Source of the DNA: Polytrichum commune | Lineage: Eukaryota > Streptophyta > Polytrichopsida > Polytrichales > Polytrichaceae | Length of the DNA stretch: 60,000 nt | Assembly: GCA_950295325.1 (NCBI GenBank) | Contig: OX485803.1 | Location: 16,556,001 to 16,616,000, forward strand | Direction: 5' to 3' | Part shown: positions 21,750-34,885 of the stretch, in pieces | Layout: every line of letters begins with the position of its first letter | Numbering within the stretch: the stretch's first letter is position 1 | Position numbers and translations under genes: made by a program | The notes under the pieces: generated by a model | Database searches by the model: none | Told to the model about the DNA's origin: nothing | Seen by the model: the letters and a program-made list of their open reading frames with translations, nothing else

Positions 21750-22420
21750 ATCTTCTTTTCTATTTGATAGTTTGTATTTGTGTGTGATGTTTACTTCTCA
21801 ATGTGTTATTTTATTTATTGACTTGTATTTGTGTATAATGTTTACTTTTCAATATGTTACTGTTTGATTTGTGATGGGTATTGCATTTTTTACTTGATTT
21901 TCTAAGTAGATGCAATACCCATCACGCATTGAAAATATACATCATAAACATTGGTTAGTGCAATACCCATCACGAAAACAACAGTGATACAATTCTAATT
22001 TATGATTGATATCGGTGTTGAAATTGTATCACTGTTTGATTTGTGATGGGTATTGCATATTTGATTTGCCACAAGAATTACATGTTTGATTTGATTTTTT
22101 TAAGTAGATATAAAATTCATCCCGCATCTAGAAGATGCATCGTAAACTTAAGCCATAATACCCATTATATTAAAAACAGTGATACAATTCTACTTTATTC
22201 TCGATATCAGTGATGAAATTGTATCACTGTTTGATTTGCAATGAATATCACATTATTGACTTGGTTTACTAAGTGGATATAATATCCATCACAAATTTTA
22301 GTTGATGTAATATCCATCATGAACTAAGGATTTTATTTGAATTGAATCACTGTCAAATAAAGAACAAATGAGAATTGTATTTGAGTTTGTTTGCTATGGA
22401 TATTATAAATTTGATTTATT
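21750..22420. repeat. Left subterminal array of the MULE element
   Basis: GATGGGTATTGCAT occurs at 21873 and 22045, each followed at 30-40 nt by the complement (CAATACCCATCACG at 21912 and 21961), so each pair can fold. Diverged versions continue at 22130-22340. TTGTATCACTGTTTGA separates the units. Before them lies a 2-copy ~60-bp repeat (TTGTATTTGTGT..ATGTTTAC, 21771 and 21822). Confidence 0.75.
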
Positions 22421-22593
22421 TTTTCAAAGTAAATGCAATATGTATGACATACAAAAAATGATACCAGTAACAAAAATTACATGTTAATAAAAATAAAAAT
22501 ATTATTTGGTTAATACAATGCCCATAATGAACCAAAAGAAGCCAAGAATTTGTATCAATGTCGATTCACATTTTGTCATAGAACAAAAACATC

Positions 22594-25133
22594 TTACGCA
22601 TCTAAAGAACTACGGTTTCTCTTCTTTTGAAAAGACATCGCGAGCATTGTTTGCTCACGAAATTTTTTTTCCCGTACAATGGAATTTCCTAAACCATCAT
22701 CAACTACCTCAAAGACTAATTGAGGGTGTAAATTGTTAGCTTCAATTTGTCCCCGAATTCGCTGAAGATCTGTAAGAGTCTTGGTCATCATTGCTTGCAA
22801 GTGTTGTACAAGTAGAATACCACCTCCTTTTGCTTCTTCTCTAACATCCTTTTGTAATTGTTGAATAGTCAAAAGACATCTTTCAATGGATAGTTGAGTT
22901 TGTCTTAAAGTTTCAATAGGAGTACGATGTATATCTCCACCAACATTTGTGATATATTCTATATCATCTTCTTTGTCTTCCATAACATCATCATTGTTGC
23001 CTATGTTATCTTCACAATCACGAACATAACCGTTTTCAAATGGACCTATTGGTATACTCAATTCAAACATAGTTCTAATTCCACCTCGAAGGGATCCATA
23101 ATAAGTCCCAAGAAATTCTAACATAACAACCCACGGAATATCAGTGGATGCCTTAATGACGGCAAGTTGGTGTTTACACATATTCCCTATAATACACCAC
23201 TCACAAGAGCACGAAGCATACGAGGTGTAGGGTTCAACAATATCGTACCAACGGCTTGGAGCGGTTTATAATTGTACCTGCCATTCATCCAAAATTGTTT
23301 TATGGCGACGGATGTCCTCTAACGGAATGGTCTTTGCTTTAGTAATGCCACTAGCTACGATCTTCTCTATCCGCTTCTTGAGAACAAACCCATTCAATTT
23401 CCTCCCGTGATTGTACATGTATTGTATAACTACAAGAGTAGTTAAACGCAACACCAAAAATTCCATTCGACGACCGCGAAGTTGATGGTTGTCAATCTTC
23501 ATCCAACGTTTCAAAGCTGCATGGTAAGACTCAATATTTGCTTGTGTGTCTTGGTTTGAATGCGGATTATGACGGTGGCCCACAAGATACATATCTATAA
23601 AGTATAAATTATAAAAAGACATAAATTAGAAAATATTAGAAAATATTATGATAATATTTAAATGAAATTATATTTTGATAAAAAAAATGATAGAATGCTA
23701 TAAAATACATCATAAAATGAACAAAGAAATGCAACTTAAAATTAAAATAGAGTAGCAATAAATATTCACTTTGATGGTCGTAGTGTACATTGATAAACTG
23801 TTCCATTTTCTCCACATATAGAAATTTGAATAAACCTTCTCTAATTGTGCGAGCACGCTTCGAAAATTCTTCTTTGTTCTTTTTATATTCAATAGAAAGG
23901 TACATGAAATAATGTAGTTGTTTGTAAACAAGGTCCCTCAAAGTACCCAGATTAGGTACTTTTGTCTAAATATGGTTTTTCCAATTCCTTAAAACATGAA
24001 AAGAACATAAGTAGATAGGAACCTCGTCTTCAGGCCACGCTCGCTTAATTGCATTCCTTTGGTAGTCTGCATCATCAACAATGAAGCATGAGGGAAGAAA
24101 ATCCTCCCTATGTTGTTGGAGGTGCCTTCGTAGTGGCTCCAACCACATGACTAGATCTTCTTCTGTCATTTGGCTTGTGAGAACCCAAACCACAGGAATA
24201 CCATTCCTCCAGTCATCAAATACTAACAATGAAAATAATGGATACTTTGATACATTAGTCCCAAAAGTTGCGTCCATTGTAATGGCACCATTATGTCCAT
24301 ACTTGAGCATGATCTTTTTTTGCCATGGTGTTTGTATACCTAAAATAAAAGGCAAATCTATGACATCATTTTTTCGTGCCAAATGAAAACGTCATCCAGA
24401 TGCTCTAAAGCCCATATCTTCACACTATCAAAGTCATTATGATGGCGGCGCCATACATCCATCTTCAATCTACTCTCATAGTAAGCAATATCCTTAAGCT
24501 GAACACAGTCATCACGCACGTCTGGGCATTTTATCTTCCTCTGTTGAATCTAATTCTGTCTGTGCTCTTCATAAACTTGTTTAGTAGTGAGCCCCTTATC
24601 CAATTGTGTTTTGGCCTATGTCTTCAATTCTTTTGACATCCGGGGTTGATAAGCCGACTTCCTCCCTATTGAAAGCTTGTCCTCCAATCCATGGGCAGGT
24701 GATCCATCTCTTGTATGGTCAACATGGTAGTAGGCAACTTCAACTATATCTAGAAACAAAAGAAGTTGTTTGATGAAAAACTTAACAATGCATCCACGTT
24801 TTTTTGAGTGAGGTGTTGAGGATCTCCCGTGTGATCTTTCGGTCCAAATGCACATTGATAGTGAACATGCTCAATGTATGAATCAATTTGAGGTCTTCCC
24901 ACTAGTACTCCACGAACCCTGGCAGGAACAATCCATTCAACAGTAGAGCCATCTGCACATGTCTAGCCAGGTATGAAGTCTTCAATTCTATCCAAAGGAA
25001 GATATGCCGCCATGATGGTTAACATCTTACCAAATCCTTTCCTTGTCTTTCCTGTCCATTGAATATCTTGAAAAGATATTGGCCCTAGTTTGGGTTGTTG
25101 TGCAGTGATAGAAGGTTTCGGCTTCCTTGGCAT
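22594..25133 (-). pseudogene. MULE transposase with SWIM zinc finger, decayed
   Basis: Reading the minus strand, an N-terminal piece begins MPRKPKPSITAQQPKL (25133) and continues across a TAG at about 24965 into TCADGSTVEWIVPARVRG. A middle piece contains VWRRHHNDFDSVKIWALEHL. The catalytic core (24382-23966) shows MDATFGTN (first Asp), FIVDDADYQRNAIKRAWP (second Asp) and LCSFHVLRNW. NIESYHAALKRW (about 23530) carries the likely catalytic Glu. A SWIM finger, CSCEWCIIGNMCKHQ, spans about 23210-23160, followed by an acidic tail ending at 22594. These are hallmarks of MULE-type DDE transposases. At least two stops and a frameshift (near 24365) break the frame, and some gaps may be introns (around 23640-23760). 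Inactive copy, family call firm. Confidence 0.8.
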
Positions 25134-25264
25134 ATTGGCCCTTACAAACAATAAAATAATTACGTAAGCCTAAACTCATCACGCATGAATATACAAATAA
25201 AGATATATCTTGTGTAAGTAAAGAATGAAAATTCCGTAAAATAATAAAATGACAAATTTAAAAT

Positions 25265-25745
25265 CCATTCCTACGTAATTTTGAATTCATAATGGATTGA
25301 ATTGTATCAAGTGGAAATTGTATCACTGTTTGGTATGCGATGGGTATTGTTTTTTGATTTATTTTCTCAAATTAGATTCAATACCCATCACGCACTGAAA
25401 TGATACATGATAAATTTTGGTTGGTGCAATATCCATCACGAACCAAGGAAGAATTGAAATTGTATCACTGTCAAACCAAAGAAAAAATGGAATTGTATCA
25501 CTGTTTGGTATGTGATGGGTATTGTATATTTGATTTATTTTCTTAAATTAGATTCAATATCCATCACGCACCGAAATGATACATCATAAATTTTGGTTGG
25601 TGCAATATCCATCACGAACCAGTGAAGAATTGGAATTGTATCACTGTTTGGTTTGCGATGGGTATTGCTATCTGACTTATTTTCTCGAATTAGTTGCAAT
25701 ACCCATCACGCACCCACAAATACATTACAAACTACATGTTAATAC
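25265..25745. repeat. Right subterminal array of the MULE element
   Basis: Three tandem units of about 170 bp start with TTGTATCACTGTTTGGTATG (25316, 25494) or TTTGG(T)TTGCG (25637). Each contains GCGATGGGTATTG-like (25338, 25515, 25657) and, about 35 nt later, CAATACCCATCACGCAC-like sequence (25380, 25557, 25697). The motifs match the left array. Units one and two are nearly identical, pointing to recent duplication inside the element end. Confidence 0.78.
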
Positions 25746-25749
25746 AAAT

Positions 25750-27776
25750 GAAGAAATAATTAGAATTTTAAAGTTGTAATTAGTGAAGCATACCTTGTGA
25801 AAAGCTTGAATGAAGCTACAATTGACAATCCCATTTGCAATTGAAATGTAGAGCTTCTCATTCTTATATGTACCCCTAAACTCTAAGGATTTAGTATCTA
25901 GGATCCCCACACTATAAAAGATGAGCACATTAACATATCTTCAATTAGAGGCATGGACACCACCCATTTTGAAATTCCAAACCCTAATCCATTTAATTTT
26001 TTTTCAATATAGACTAATTTTAGTTGTCATGTGGCATTCCTTCCTACTTATAAGCTATAATAATAAAAGTCGGCATCATGGCAAGTGGAGCCAAAAAGAT
26101 ATGCTCCAATATAGTTATTTTAACACATGCCAACAAAAGCTAGAGTGTTTTGTCTACTCCACCTCTTAACCATGGTTAAGTCCACTTGGGTTGGGAAGTG
26201 GATGAGAATTGGACGGCACCATCCACTGCAATCATCCGGTAAGGTACCAGTGTACTTGTTGGTTCGCCCTCCCCCTGCGCCCTTCTCCGAAATTTCCTGT
26301 TTCTGTTGACAACAGCATTTGCGAGTCTTGTGGAGAATTTAGAAGTCTAGTCTTTGTGCTCGACAGGACTGTGTATCGCAAACTGGACGATTCTGATGGG
26401 TTGCTACTCACATCTTGTTACCTGCACCAGCATCACTACTTATGACTCCTTCGAGCCATCAGTCCTGGAAGGCTTGTTAAACCTCTGTGCCCTCAGTAGT
26501 AGAATGTTGAAGTGTTGCACAATGAATTTTGGTTCAACGTAGGAGACTTGTCAAAAATGAAAGAAAAGATTAGCGTTCGGCCATCTGTGACTCCAACATT
26601 CTGGCAGTGAGCAGGCACAGGGATTCGGGGCCTTGAGATTTCAGCTGTGAAAATCCTCTTGTCTTTGGGGTAGTGGATCGATAGGCTAGGCTCCCTCGGT
26701 GGCTATTTATTGTTGAATGGTTGTGTGGTTCGGCTAGGCAGGCTGGGCTCGGCCCTTTTGGTTTCATAAGCGACCAGATGGACAATTGCCTTTTGAATTG
26801 TTGCAGTTTTCCAACGTTTTGTCAGTCCTGCAATAGAATTCGGGAATGAGCAGCTGCTATAGTCGCTAGAACAATGGCAGATTTTCTAGCTAGGGTTTGG
26901 TTGAAAAGCATTTTATGGGTCAGCAAAGCTCAAGTCCCGATGATGCTTTGTGATGAAATGTATTTGTAGCTTTTCCTCATTCCATAGCCTGAGTATTCTA
27001 TCAAGGAAAGTTCACTAAACAAACCATGTTTCAAAGCTGGAAGGTGGAACCAACCAAGGTAAGTGGGTCTTGAATGGTTACTTTTTCTGACTAGCCCACT
27101 TCTTGCAGGATACGAGACACTTGATTAGTATGAGATGGTTAGCAAATCCAAATCAAGGCCATAGCCACTTTCCTCATGATATTTGAAGCTCGTATGAATA
27201 TGTTAATTCATTATGAAAGTGACACTCTTTATGCTCATTAGAATGGTTGTATAGGTCTCTCGATTATGTTGAATATTGAGTTTAGAATGATAAACATATT
27301 TTGAGCACCTAGTCTCATCTCTTTTGAACACAGGTCTTTTTGGTGTCCGTTCTTAGAATCACACCTAAACTATATACCACTTTGAGTATAGGTGTCCAAT
27401 TAAAGTAAGTAACCAAGTTATGCATTTCTAGTGCCTTAAGTTCAGCCAGATTCTTTTCTTCACAACTAGAGCATTCAGTGGAGCACTGAAGTACTCAGGC
27501 CTATCAAACTACACTGCATATATGTTTGATAGAGGGTGGCATTAAATCGAAGTGCAAAGTTCAAATGATGTGGCCTTGGTCTGCATGACTTGTTATAACC
27601 CCTGTAGTAGCGAGTGTCCCATGCCACCTTCTCCTCTCTTGTTGTTTTACCCATTTATGGCAAGATCAATTACGTGGGCCACAATCGTAGGAGATTAAAT
27701 TACCTAAAAGAAACCTAGTTCATAGATAATCCGGAGATGTCCAACTTCTAGGAACTAGTGTTCGATTTCAGATACA
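25750..27776. other. Intergenic stretch before the truncated kinase gene
   Basis: No coding exon was recognised on either strand. Base composition from about 26.2 to 27.0 kb is higher in GC than its surroundings and could include promoter or 5'-UTR sequence for the kinase that begins at 27777, but no TATA box or transcription start is convincing. Confidence 0.35.
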
Positions 27777-29171
27777 ATGGATATACGTCAGCGTGCTTTC
27801 AAAATCATTGAGTCAGTGCAAGCAAGAGTGGTGGGCATAAGTGATAATCAGGTGCAACTGAATAAAAGTCAGTGCCAATTTCTCGCTAGCAAACTCTTGG
27901 ACATCAAACCATTTTTAAGGGAGAATGAGGAGCATCTCAAATCCTCCAGACATGCAGCTCATCTCCACTTTCTCAACACAATGACTCAAGCTGAGAATTT
28001 GATCCGAAGGTGTTGTTGTGAGCACTCAATCACCTGGCCAGAAGTAGCCTTCGGTGCCGCCGAAATCAAAGGTGACCTAGTGGAGGTTCTTCTTGACGTA
28101 TGTTGGTGGCAATCCTTGTCTCATATTGCCATTGCCACTCAGGTCAAGTCCTTGCCAGAAGAGGGAGCCTTGGAGCTCTTGAAGACTGCCGAAGAAGATT
28201 ACGTGAGGTTGTCCAAGAGCCTGCACTCCAAGCACAGTGAGCTTCAAGTGGCAGCAAAATCTGACAACTCCGAATTTTTGTCAACTCTTGTACAATTGGT
28301 AAAGGAAGTTGCAACTAGAGCAGGAAAAGAGCAAGATGGTACGCACAAATCCACCCTTGCAGTTCAGTTGTGTTCCCGCTTCAATTTGAAGGTAGAAGAC
28401 ATTGAGCCAAGTTTGAATATTAACCAGGAAGCAATGATGGAGTCAAGATTGAATGATTACAAAGATCCGAAGACCATAAGGCAAGGCTCCTTTGGCGTGG
28501 TTCTCAAGGTTAGGTATTTCGGACGCCCATGTGCTCTGAAAGTGTTCAAAGGCATCTACAAAGAAGAGGCAACATTGTTGCGGGGACTCCAACATCCACA
28601 TATTGTGCAGTTTTATCGGTACTGGGAAGCTCCCTACACATCTGAACAAGCTCACAGCATCAACCGCTCGCACTTACTGATGGAACTCATGTCCACAAAT
28701 CTCACTGAGCACATTGCAGCACAACGGAAGATGAATCGTAGTCAACCTTCGTCTTCTACTTCATCAGTTACAAGGTCAACTCAAACCATCAGCATGCCAT
28801 TTCCACTGCCTGTGGCGATCGACATTATGCTTCAAGTGGCACGAGCCATGGAATATTTGCATGGCAAGAACATCGCCCACAGAGATTTAAAGACTGATAA
28901 TGTGCTTGTGAGACCTTTGTGTGGCATACTTGAGCTATGTGAGTTTGGATATGTGGATGTGAAATTGGCCGATTTTGGGCTAGCCAAGGGGGATTGCCAG
29001 AGCTCAACTGGACACCAACAGACTCCCAATAGGGGCAAGTATCTTGTTTTCGTTTTCACTAATGGAAACATGGACATAGGATTACTCAAATGTAGGCAGA
29101 TGCACCATGGAGTCGGAAATCTACCAGGCAACTTGTCTCCTTTATTCTGGAGACTTGGGCCTGGCTTATAA
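27777..29171 (+). CDS. Protein kinase with helical N-terminal domain, truncated after DFG
   Basis: The frame opens at ATG 27777 and runs 464 codons. Residues 1-225 are a helix-rich, non-kinase domain (KSQCQFLASKLLDIKPFL, ALELLKTAEEDYVRL); it resembles the four-helix N termini of MLKL/HeLo-like plant kinases, but this is a tentative inference. The kinase N-lobe follows: glycine loop QGSFGVV (G237, G240; the first glycine is replaced), K255 in CALKVFKG, E264 of helix C, then HRDLKTDN with D370 and DFG with D399. After TPNRG the text becomes unrelated (KYLVFVFTNGNMD) and stops, where the activation segment and C-lobe should be. GG|GCAAGT at about 29035 could be a GC-type intron donor, but I find no matching C-lobe exon before the next kinase. 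It is either an incomplete gene or a pseudogene. Confidence 0.7.
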   Translation: MDIRQRAFKIIESVQARVVGISDNQVQLNKSQCQFLASKLLDIKPFLRENEEHLKSSRHAAHLHFLNTMTQAENLIRRCCCEHSITWPEVAFGAAEIKGDLVEVLLDVCWWQSLSHIAIATQVKSLPEEGALELLKTAEEDYVRLSKSLHSKHSELQVAAKSDNSEFLSTLVQLVKEVATRAGKEQDGTHKSTLAVQLCSRFNLKVEDIEPSLNINQEAMMESRLNDYKDPKTIRQGSFGVVLKVRYFGRPCALKVFKGIYKEEATLLRGLQHPHIVQFYRYWEAPYTSEQAHSINRSHLLMELMSTNLTEHIAAQRKMNRSQPSSSTSSVTRSTQTISMPFPLPVAIDIMLQVARAMEYLHGKNIAHRDLKTDNVLVRPLCGILELCEFGYVDVKLADFGLAKGDCQSSTGHQQTPNRGKYLVFVFTNGNMDIGLLKCRQMHHGVGNLPGNLSPLFWRLGPGL

Positions 29172-30831
29172 AGTGAAGTCTTATATTCATCTTCAGTATT
29201 GTTCACAACATGTATTTGAATCATCAGCCTGTTTCTTCTTTCTAATCTTGAAATCTACGTGCTACGAAAGACATCTTGTCCACATTAATATACTTTTTTA
29301 CCCTTGAAAGGAGAGGAGTCATTCAATTCACCGACTAGAACTACTGAACTATAGTGGTTAGCATGTCTCACAATCAATCGTTTCTATTGTATTGATGAAT
29401 CCCAAGTTACGTTTGATGTCCCTGTACTTGGAGAAGCAGATGATAGGATGGCATAAAGTTTTGTAATTGCAGATTTTTTAATGAATATGACTGTGAGTGA
29501 TGAGTTTCTTGATTCGTAGTAGATCAATTATACAAATTGCTCCAGTTTATTACACATGACCACGGCACAAACATTAAGGGTTGAAAATCTTTGACTGAAA
29601 AAGCTAAAGATGTTTTCATGATATTGTAGATGATCTCTGGCTATGAAGATTCACTATGACTAAAACGGGCCACTTGAAGAAAATGTCCATTGCAACCATA
29701 TGTTGCGACTTGGCCATTGCGACTTATGGCAAGAAAATGTATGAAAAATGAATTTTGGTTGTCAACTGGAGGTTTGATTTACCCATAGTCTAAAAACCGC
29801 AGCCAAAAACCTTTGGTTGATAATCAAAGTGATTTATTTATGCATTTTCTTGTCATTAGTTGTAATCTCAAGTCACAATGGAATAGTTGTAATGGTCCAT
29901 AATAACTACACAAAATTAGTGTAGTGGAACATTTTGTCAATTTGCGATGTTGTTGCATGTTATTGAGAAAGAGATGACCCCTAAATTGGCATAGATTGAG
30001 TTCATATGTGAATCCATTGTGGGGGGAAGTTGTGGCCCAAGTACTAAGTGCCTCATGTTGGAGGTGGTCTTATTGTGATAAATGGGAAGGTCTTGAAGGG
30101 TTAAAATACAAGTTGAAGCCAATTTGTAAAAGTCATACTTGTCAAAGATGTTATCATGAGTTAGACTCAAGTTAAGATGGATATAACTTTGAAAAATGGA
30201 TTGTTTTGTAATTAGTGTTCTTACATTAGTATATGTTTTCTTATGAGTAGGACCCAACAAAAGAGTTTCCGAATGAAAACGGGGAAATTGTGCCAAGCAA
30301 TAGCAATTCGGTTGCACAAAGTCATTAGACTCGGAGGGGAGAACTCTTTCCATGCCATTGGATCAAAAGAAAGTAAGTTTTTTCTACTCATAAAATTATT
30401 ACTATGTGGAGATCTTGCGGTAAAATTATCGTAATGCAAAAATTGTTATTCTAAAGGAATGATTGATTGTAGTCATTGTGTATTTTTGGTAGATATGAAC
30501 TTAGTTTGAAAAAAAAATCATATTGTTTGAGACAATTAAAACTTGTACAATGGATTTAGGGATGCTCATTTGACCCAAGACATATATAGATAAAAAAAAT
30601 GTCTAGACATTTGACTAGGTATTCACTTTTCCAAAAAATAGAAATACATTCATATTGTTGAAAGGGTGCACAAATGAAATGTCAAACTATAGTGACTAAT
30701 ATATAGAAATTAAATGCATTTTGAATTATATTGTTATTTTTTGCATACAAACTAATATGATATTGCCTTTGTGCACGCTACTCTACAACACGAGACGTGA
30801 TAGTTGGTTATTTTGGACCATGGATTTGCAG
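29172..30831. other. Non-coding DNA between the two kinase pieces, with a small MITE
   Basis: No transmembrane or extracellular receptor exons are visible here, although the next gene piece would require them. A ~220-bp inverted-repeat element lies at 29683-29901. The rest is AT-rich with only short frames. Confidence 0.45.
29683..29901. mobile_element. Short MITE-like inverted repeat
   Basis: The left end (TCCATTGCAACCATATGTTGCGACTTGGCC, given here as its two halves TCCATTGCAACC and GTTGCGACTTGGCC) mirrors the right end (AAGTCACAATGG then GTTGTAATGGTCCA). Inner parts GGCAAGAAAATGTAT and ATGCATTTTCTTGTC also pair. It is about 220 bp, non-coding, with imperfect arms. Confidence 0.5.
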
Positions 30832-32552
30832 ATGTCAAGCTAAGGGCTTCATATGAATATCACAAGCAATTTACTTTAGCACAAGTGATAAAGGCCACAA
30901 GTAATTTCAAAGACCTCATTGGTGAAGGAGGATTTGGCCGTGTATATTATGGGATTCTCCCAAATGGACAAGAAGTTGCAGTAAAAGTTTCTGATGTGAA
31001 ATCACATCATCAGATTGAAGAATATGCATATAAGTGGCATGAAGCAAACATGCTTGAAGCCACAAATGAGGTACATAACAATATCATGTGGCATTGTGAA
31101 CAATTATGAACAATTATAACAATAGCATACATGAAGAATATGTGGCATTATGATAAAGGTCATCATAATACTAAAAACATCAAAATTGTGATGCATTTGA
31201 AATCATAACTCATTCAATATAAACATATTGTTGTGGACAATGACATTATGCCATTGAGTATTGGATATTTTAAAGGCTTAAACAACAGTTGGAGATACAA
31301 AATATAAATTGGTAAATATGGATTTCATTTGGGGTTGAATTCCCTTTGCTTGGATAATGTTGTTGACAATTGTGCACATGTTTTTGAATATAGATGCAAC
31401 TCCTTTCACGAATCCATCATAAGAATCTTGTGACACTTGTTGGTTATTGTCATGAGAATCACAACATGATGTTGGTATACGAGTACATGTCAAATGGCAC
31501 ATTGCAAGATCATCTTCATGGTAAGATTTGGCCTAGTTCATGGGTTTATTCAAGGAGATTTACATTATCCCTTATTCTTGAATGTGTTGTGAAATTTCTT
31601 GTTAAGATCGTGGTAGATATTATACACCTAGAGATTACACATTGCATTGTTTACCATGCATGATGTGATGTCCATTAATTTCATTGCCATTTTTTCTTTT
31701 AGCATTGCATGTATTGGAATTGGATTTTTTTTTGAAGCAGTTTTGTTAACGACGTTGTCATCACGAGAGTTTCTTACTCCATGATTGGCCTTGTGAAAAT
31801 TTCTAGCACATCAGAGCGACCCCAAAAGGATTATACGACATCTAGATTGGACAATGAGGCAAAACATCGCATTGTCAGTTGCAACAGGTAGTCTTCAATA
31901 TGTACACGAATATTTTCTAAATTTCTAAAGTGATTTTTATGATATTGAATTACAGTCGTGAGTTACACAAATCTCATTATTATCTCTAATATGTCGATTC
32001 TTGCAAGTAGGTCTGGATTATTTGCACAACGGATGCAATCCCTCCATAATTCACCGTGGTGTGAAGAGTAGGAACATCTTGCTTGACAACAATTGGAACG
32101 CCAAAATTGCCGACTTTGGACTCTCAAAAGAAAACATCAGAGAATCAACACATGTGTTCACCGAAGTGGTTGGTACTCTGGGATATATTGATCCAGAGTA
32201 AGTGTTTTTATTCCGCCCTTTATCTCTAGAAATTTGATCTTGTGGTTTTATTCATTGGATTCAACTAGGTTTTGGGCACTTTTATTGGACACCTTAGGGT
32301 ATTCATTAACAAACTATATTGATGGCTTAGGCTTAGGCAATTGTACCTAGTATTTTATTCAAATCAATTTGTTCACGGATCTTTCTAAACGATCTCATTA
32401 CAACCTTGGATCACCAATCTTCAAATTGTTGTGGCAGGTATGCTTTGACGGGGCGCCTTACAGCTCTTAGCGATGTTTATGGTTTTGGCATTGTCTTATT
32501 GGAACTCATTTCTGGACGTCCTCAAACAGGCATGATGTTAATTTGTGATTGG

Positions 32553-34843
32553 GTGCGTTCCAAGATCCCATATATTTATTTGATCTATATGAGAGAGAGA
32601 GCAGTCAAATCTTGTCAGGATTGGTCACGATTGGTTATGTCATACCTATCGTGGGGTTGTGTTAAGTTAAGTAGAGTTAAGTAAAGTAACTTAACGGACA
32701 ACATACATCCCTATTTAGATTAGGGTCTTGACAATCTTGTGGTAAATTCCTGTGTATCTCTAAGTCAATCACTCTTTGTTGTAGAAACACGCATGTGGAA
32801 TTTCCCGTTAGCGTTTGGTATTATAGCCCGTGAGTCCACCGAATAACTTCAGGACATCTTTCCTTGTAGTCAGAAATGTCCATATTCAAGAACATATCAT
32901 CATCTCTTTTTTTACATCATGTATCAAGTCCTTACCGAACTCTGTAGTTATAAACCGAGTCCATTCACCCAGGAGAATATTACTTCTGTCATCAAAAGAA
33001 CTCTCATGGGCCCAGTATAGTTTATAATCTAGCATCACCCACGTCACTTCCCTTAACGATCATCGCACAGAAGAGGGCTAAGACCTCCCTGAGTGAAACA
33101 TCTCATCACCTTGTTATCTTACAGTGAGTACTCAAACCCACCTATGTTCATCCTTCCCCTGTAAGTTACAAGCTCATCCTTATTCAAGGATTGAACAGAT
33201 ATCCCTTCCGAGATCCATATATGCTTATTGATACTGTATATCCCATTTTTCTTATCCCGTAGAAGGTCAAAAGACACACACATCCCCAGTCTCATTTGTA
33301 AGAGGTCACACGGATATTCATATGTAATTATTAGGAACATCACTTTGTCCTGTATTTTCATTGTCCACATTTTTCCGGAAATAATACTATCGCCGAATGT
33401 AGCAGACAGTCATCAATCCATTTCAGAATAAAATAACACTATATTAACTCAATCTTTCATCAGAATAATCGAGTTCTTTTTGGGAAATGCTTTCCCTTCT
33501 CTGCTTCTTATTGGTATCCCCACACCTTCTGAGTGTGTGTACGCCACTTCTGAAGGGCCACCATATATTCTGGAGGTACTTTAAGACCGAATACGGTTAA
33601 CCTCGCATCATAAATATATACTCCTTCTTCAAAGATCAATCCAAACAATCAAACCCATCTTGAGGATATTATGAAGCAGTAGTTCGATCAACCAGATCGA
33701 TCATCTATGCTTCCTCTCCTTATTAATAGTAGTATATAATCTTCTTGAAAATGCATTACAAAGCATTATGTAGTGAAGAAAACTTCGGCTTAGGACAATC
33801 AAGAAGAGAGTTATCGAATTGATCCTGCTCGTCAATCCACTCTTAAACCTTCCCTGTCCATTTTTATTTTAATCAACAATACTTATAAACTCCGGAATCA
33901 ACTTTGTTAATACAGTTCGTACAATGGTTCCTGGTTATCAAGGAAAGCACCAGTGGGTTCCACTGTAACACTATATCAATTTATAGCGGAATGTCTCAAG
34001 TATATGACGACTGTCATTATTTATCAGTATGTAGAGTATTTATCAGTATGTAGAGTATTTTGAGGAAGTTATTATCAAGAATGATAGTACTCATCAACAA
34101 TTTTCTGGGATTCAAAAAGAAGTATCAAGAAATATTGTTGTGATTGGACATTTTTCTTCGGAAGGTGCGCAGCACTCGTAGAAGAGGTCCTCACCTGTGC
34201 CCATGCTCCCAAAATACCAAGAGATAAATTAGTAGAGCGTACAACAGGTGTAGGCGGACCATCTTACTTGTTATCGATGTCAACAAGGCAATGCTACTTC
34301 CAAAGAAATAGGTATAATACTTCTACATAATGAATTGCATATACTGAAAAGCATCATGCATTCAAGAACTGATATAGTACAAGAAACAAATACTCCACAG
34401 GTGGTCAGCTTATTTCTTCACGTGTAGTTTCTGTAGAATCGAGTGATCTACACCTTAAACTCGTCTTGCGAAGAGCTGCCCTTAGTCATCTTGTACTAGT
34501 TTGAGAGATCTTGTAGCGGTGTGAATTAACTCCTCAGCACGCTACTCTCCTCAGAACACCGAAATCGCACAGACTAAATCAGGCTTTTCGAGTATACTGT
34601 GATTTGTATAGACATTCAGTTGTCGAACTCCATTTATCCACAGGTTGCATACCCGGATCAATCTCTTCCCTTCTCTATCATTCTATCTACTCGTCCATCC
34701 CTCGCAGTCTGTACTGTGGAGGAGAGCAAAAGGAGTATTCGGAAGGTCCCTGCTGAGGTGCATTCTGGGACTCCGTTTCCTCGAATTTAATCTTGTATAC
34801 TTTCCTTTATTTCTTGGGCAGCCCGTAGTGCCCGTAAATCAAG

Positions 34844-34885
<42 letters not shown>

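Larger units (their letters stand above)
21750..25745 (-). mobile_element. Degenerate MULE-type DNA transposon with palindromic end arrays
   Basis: A transposase pseudogene on the minus strand (22594-25133) is bracketed by two arrays (about 21750-22420 and 25265-25745) built from the same short motifs: TTGTATCACTGTTTG, GATGGGTATTG and its complement CAATACCCATC. Shared arrays at both sides and a central transposase define a single element of about 4.0 kb. The outermost termini and the 8-10-bp target duplication expected for MULEs could not be pinned down. Confidence 0.6.
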
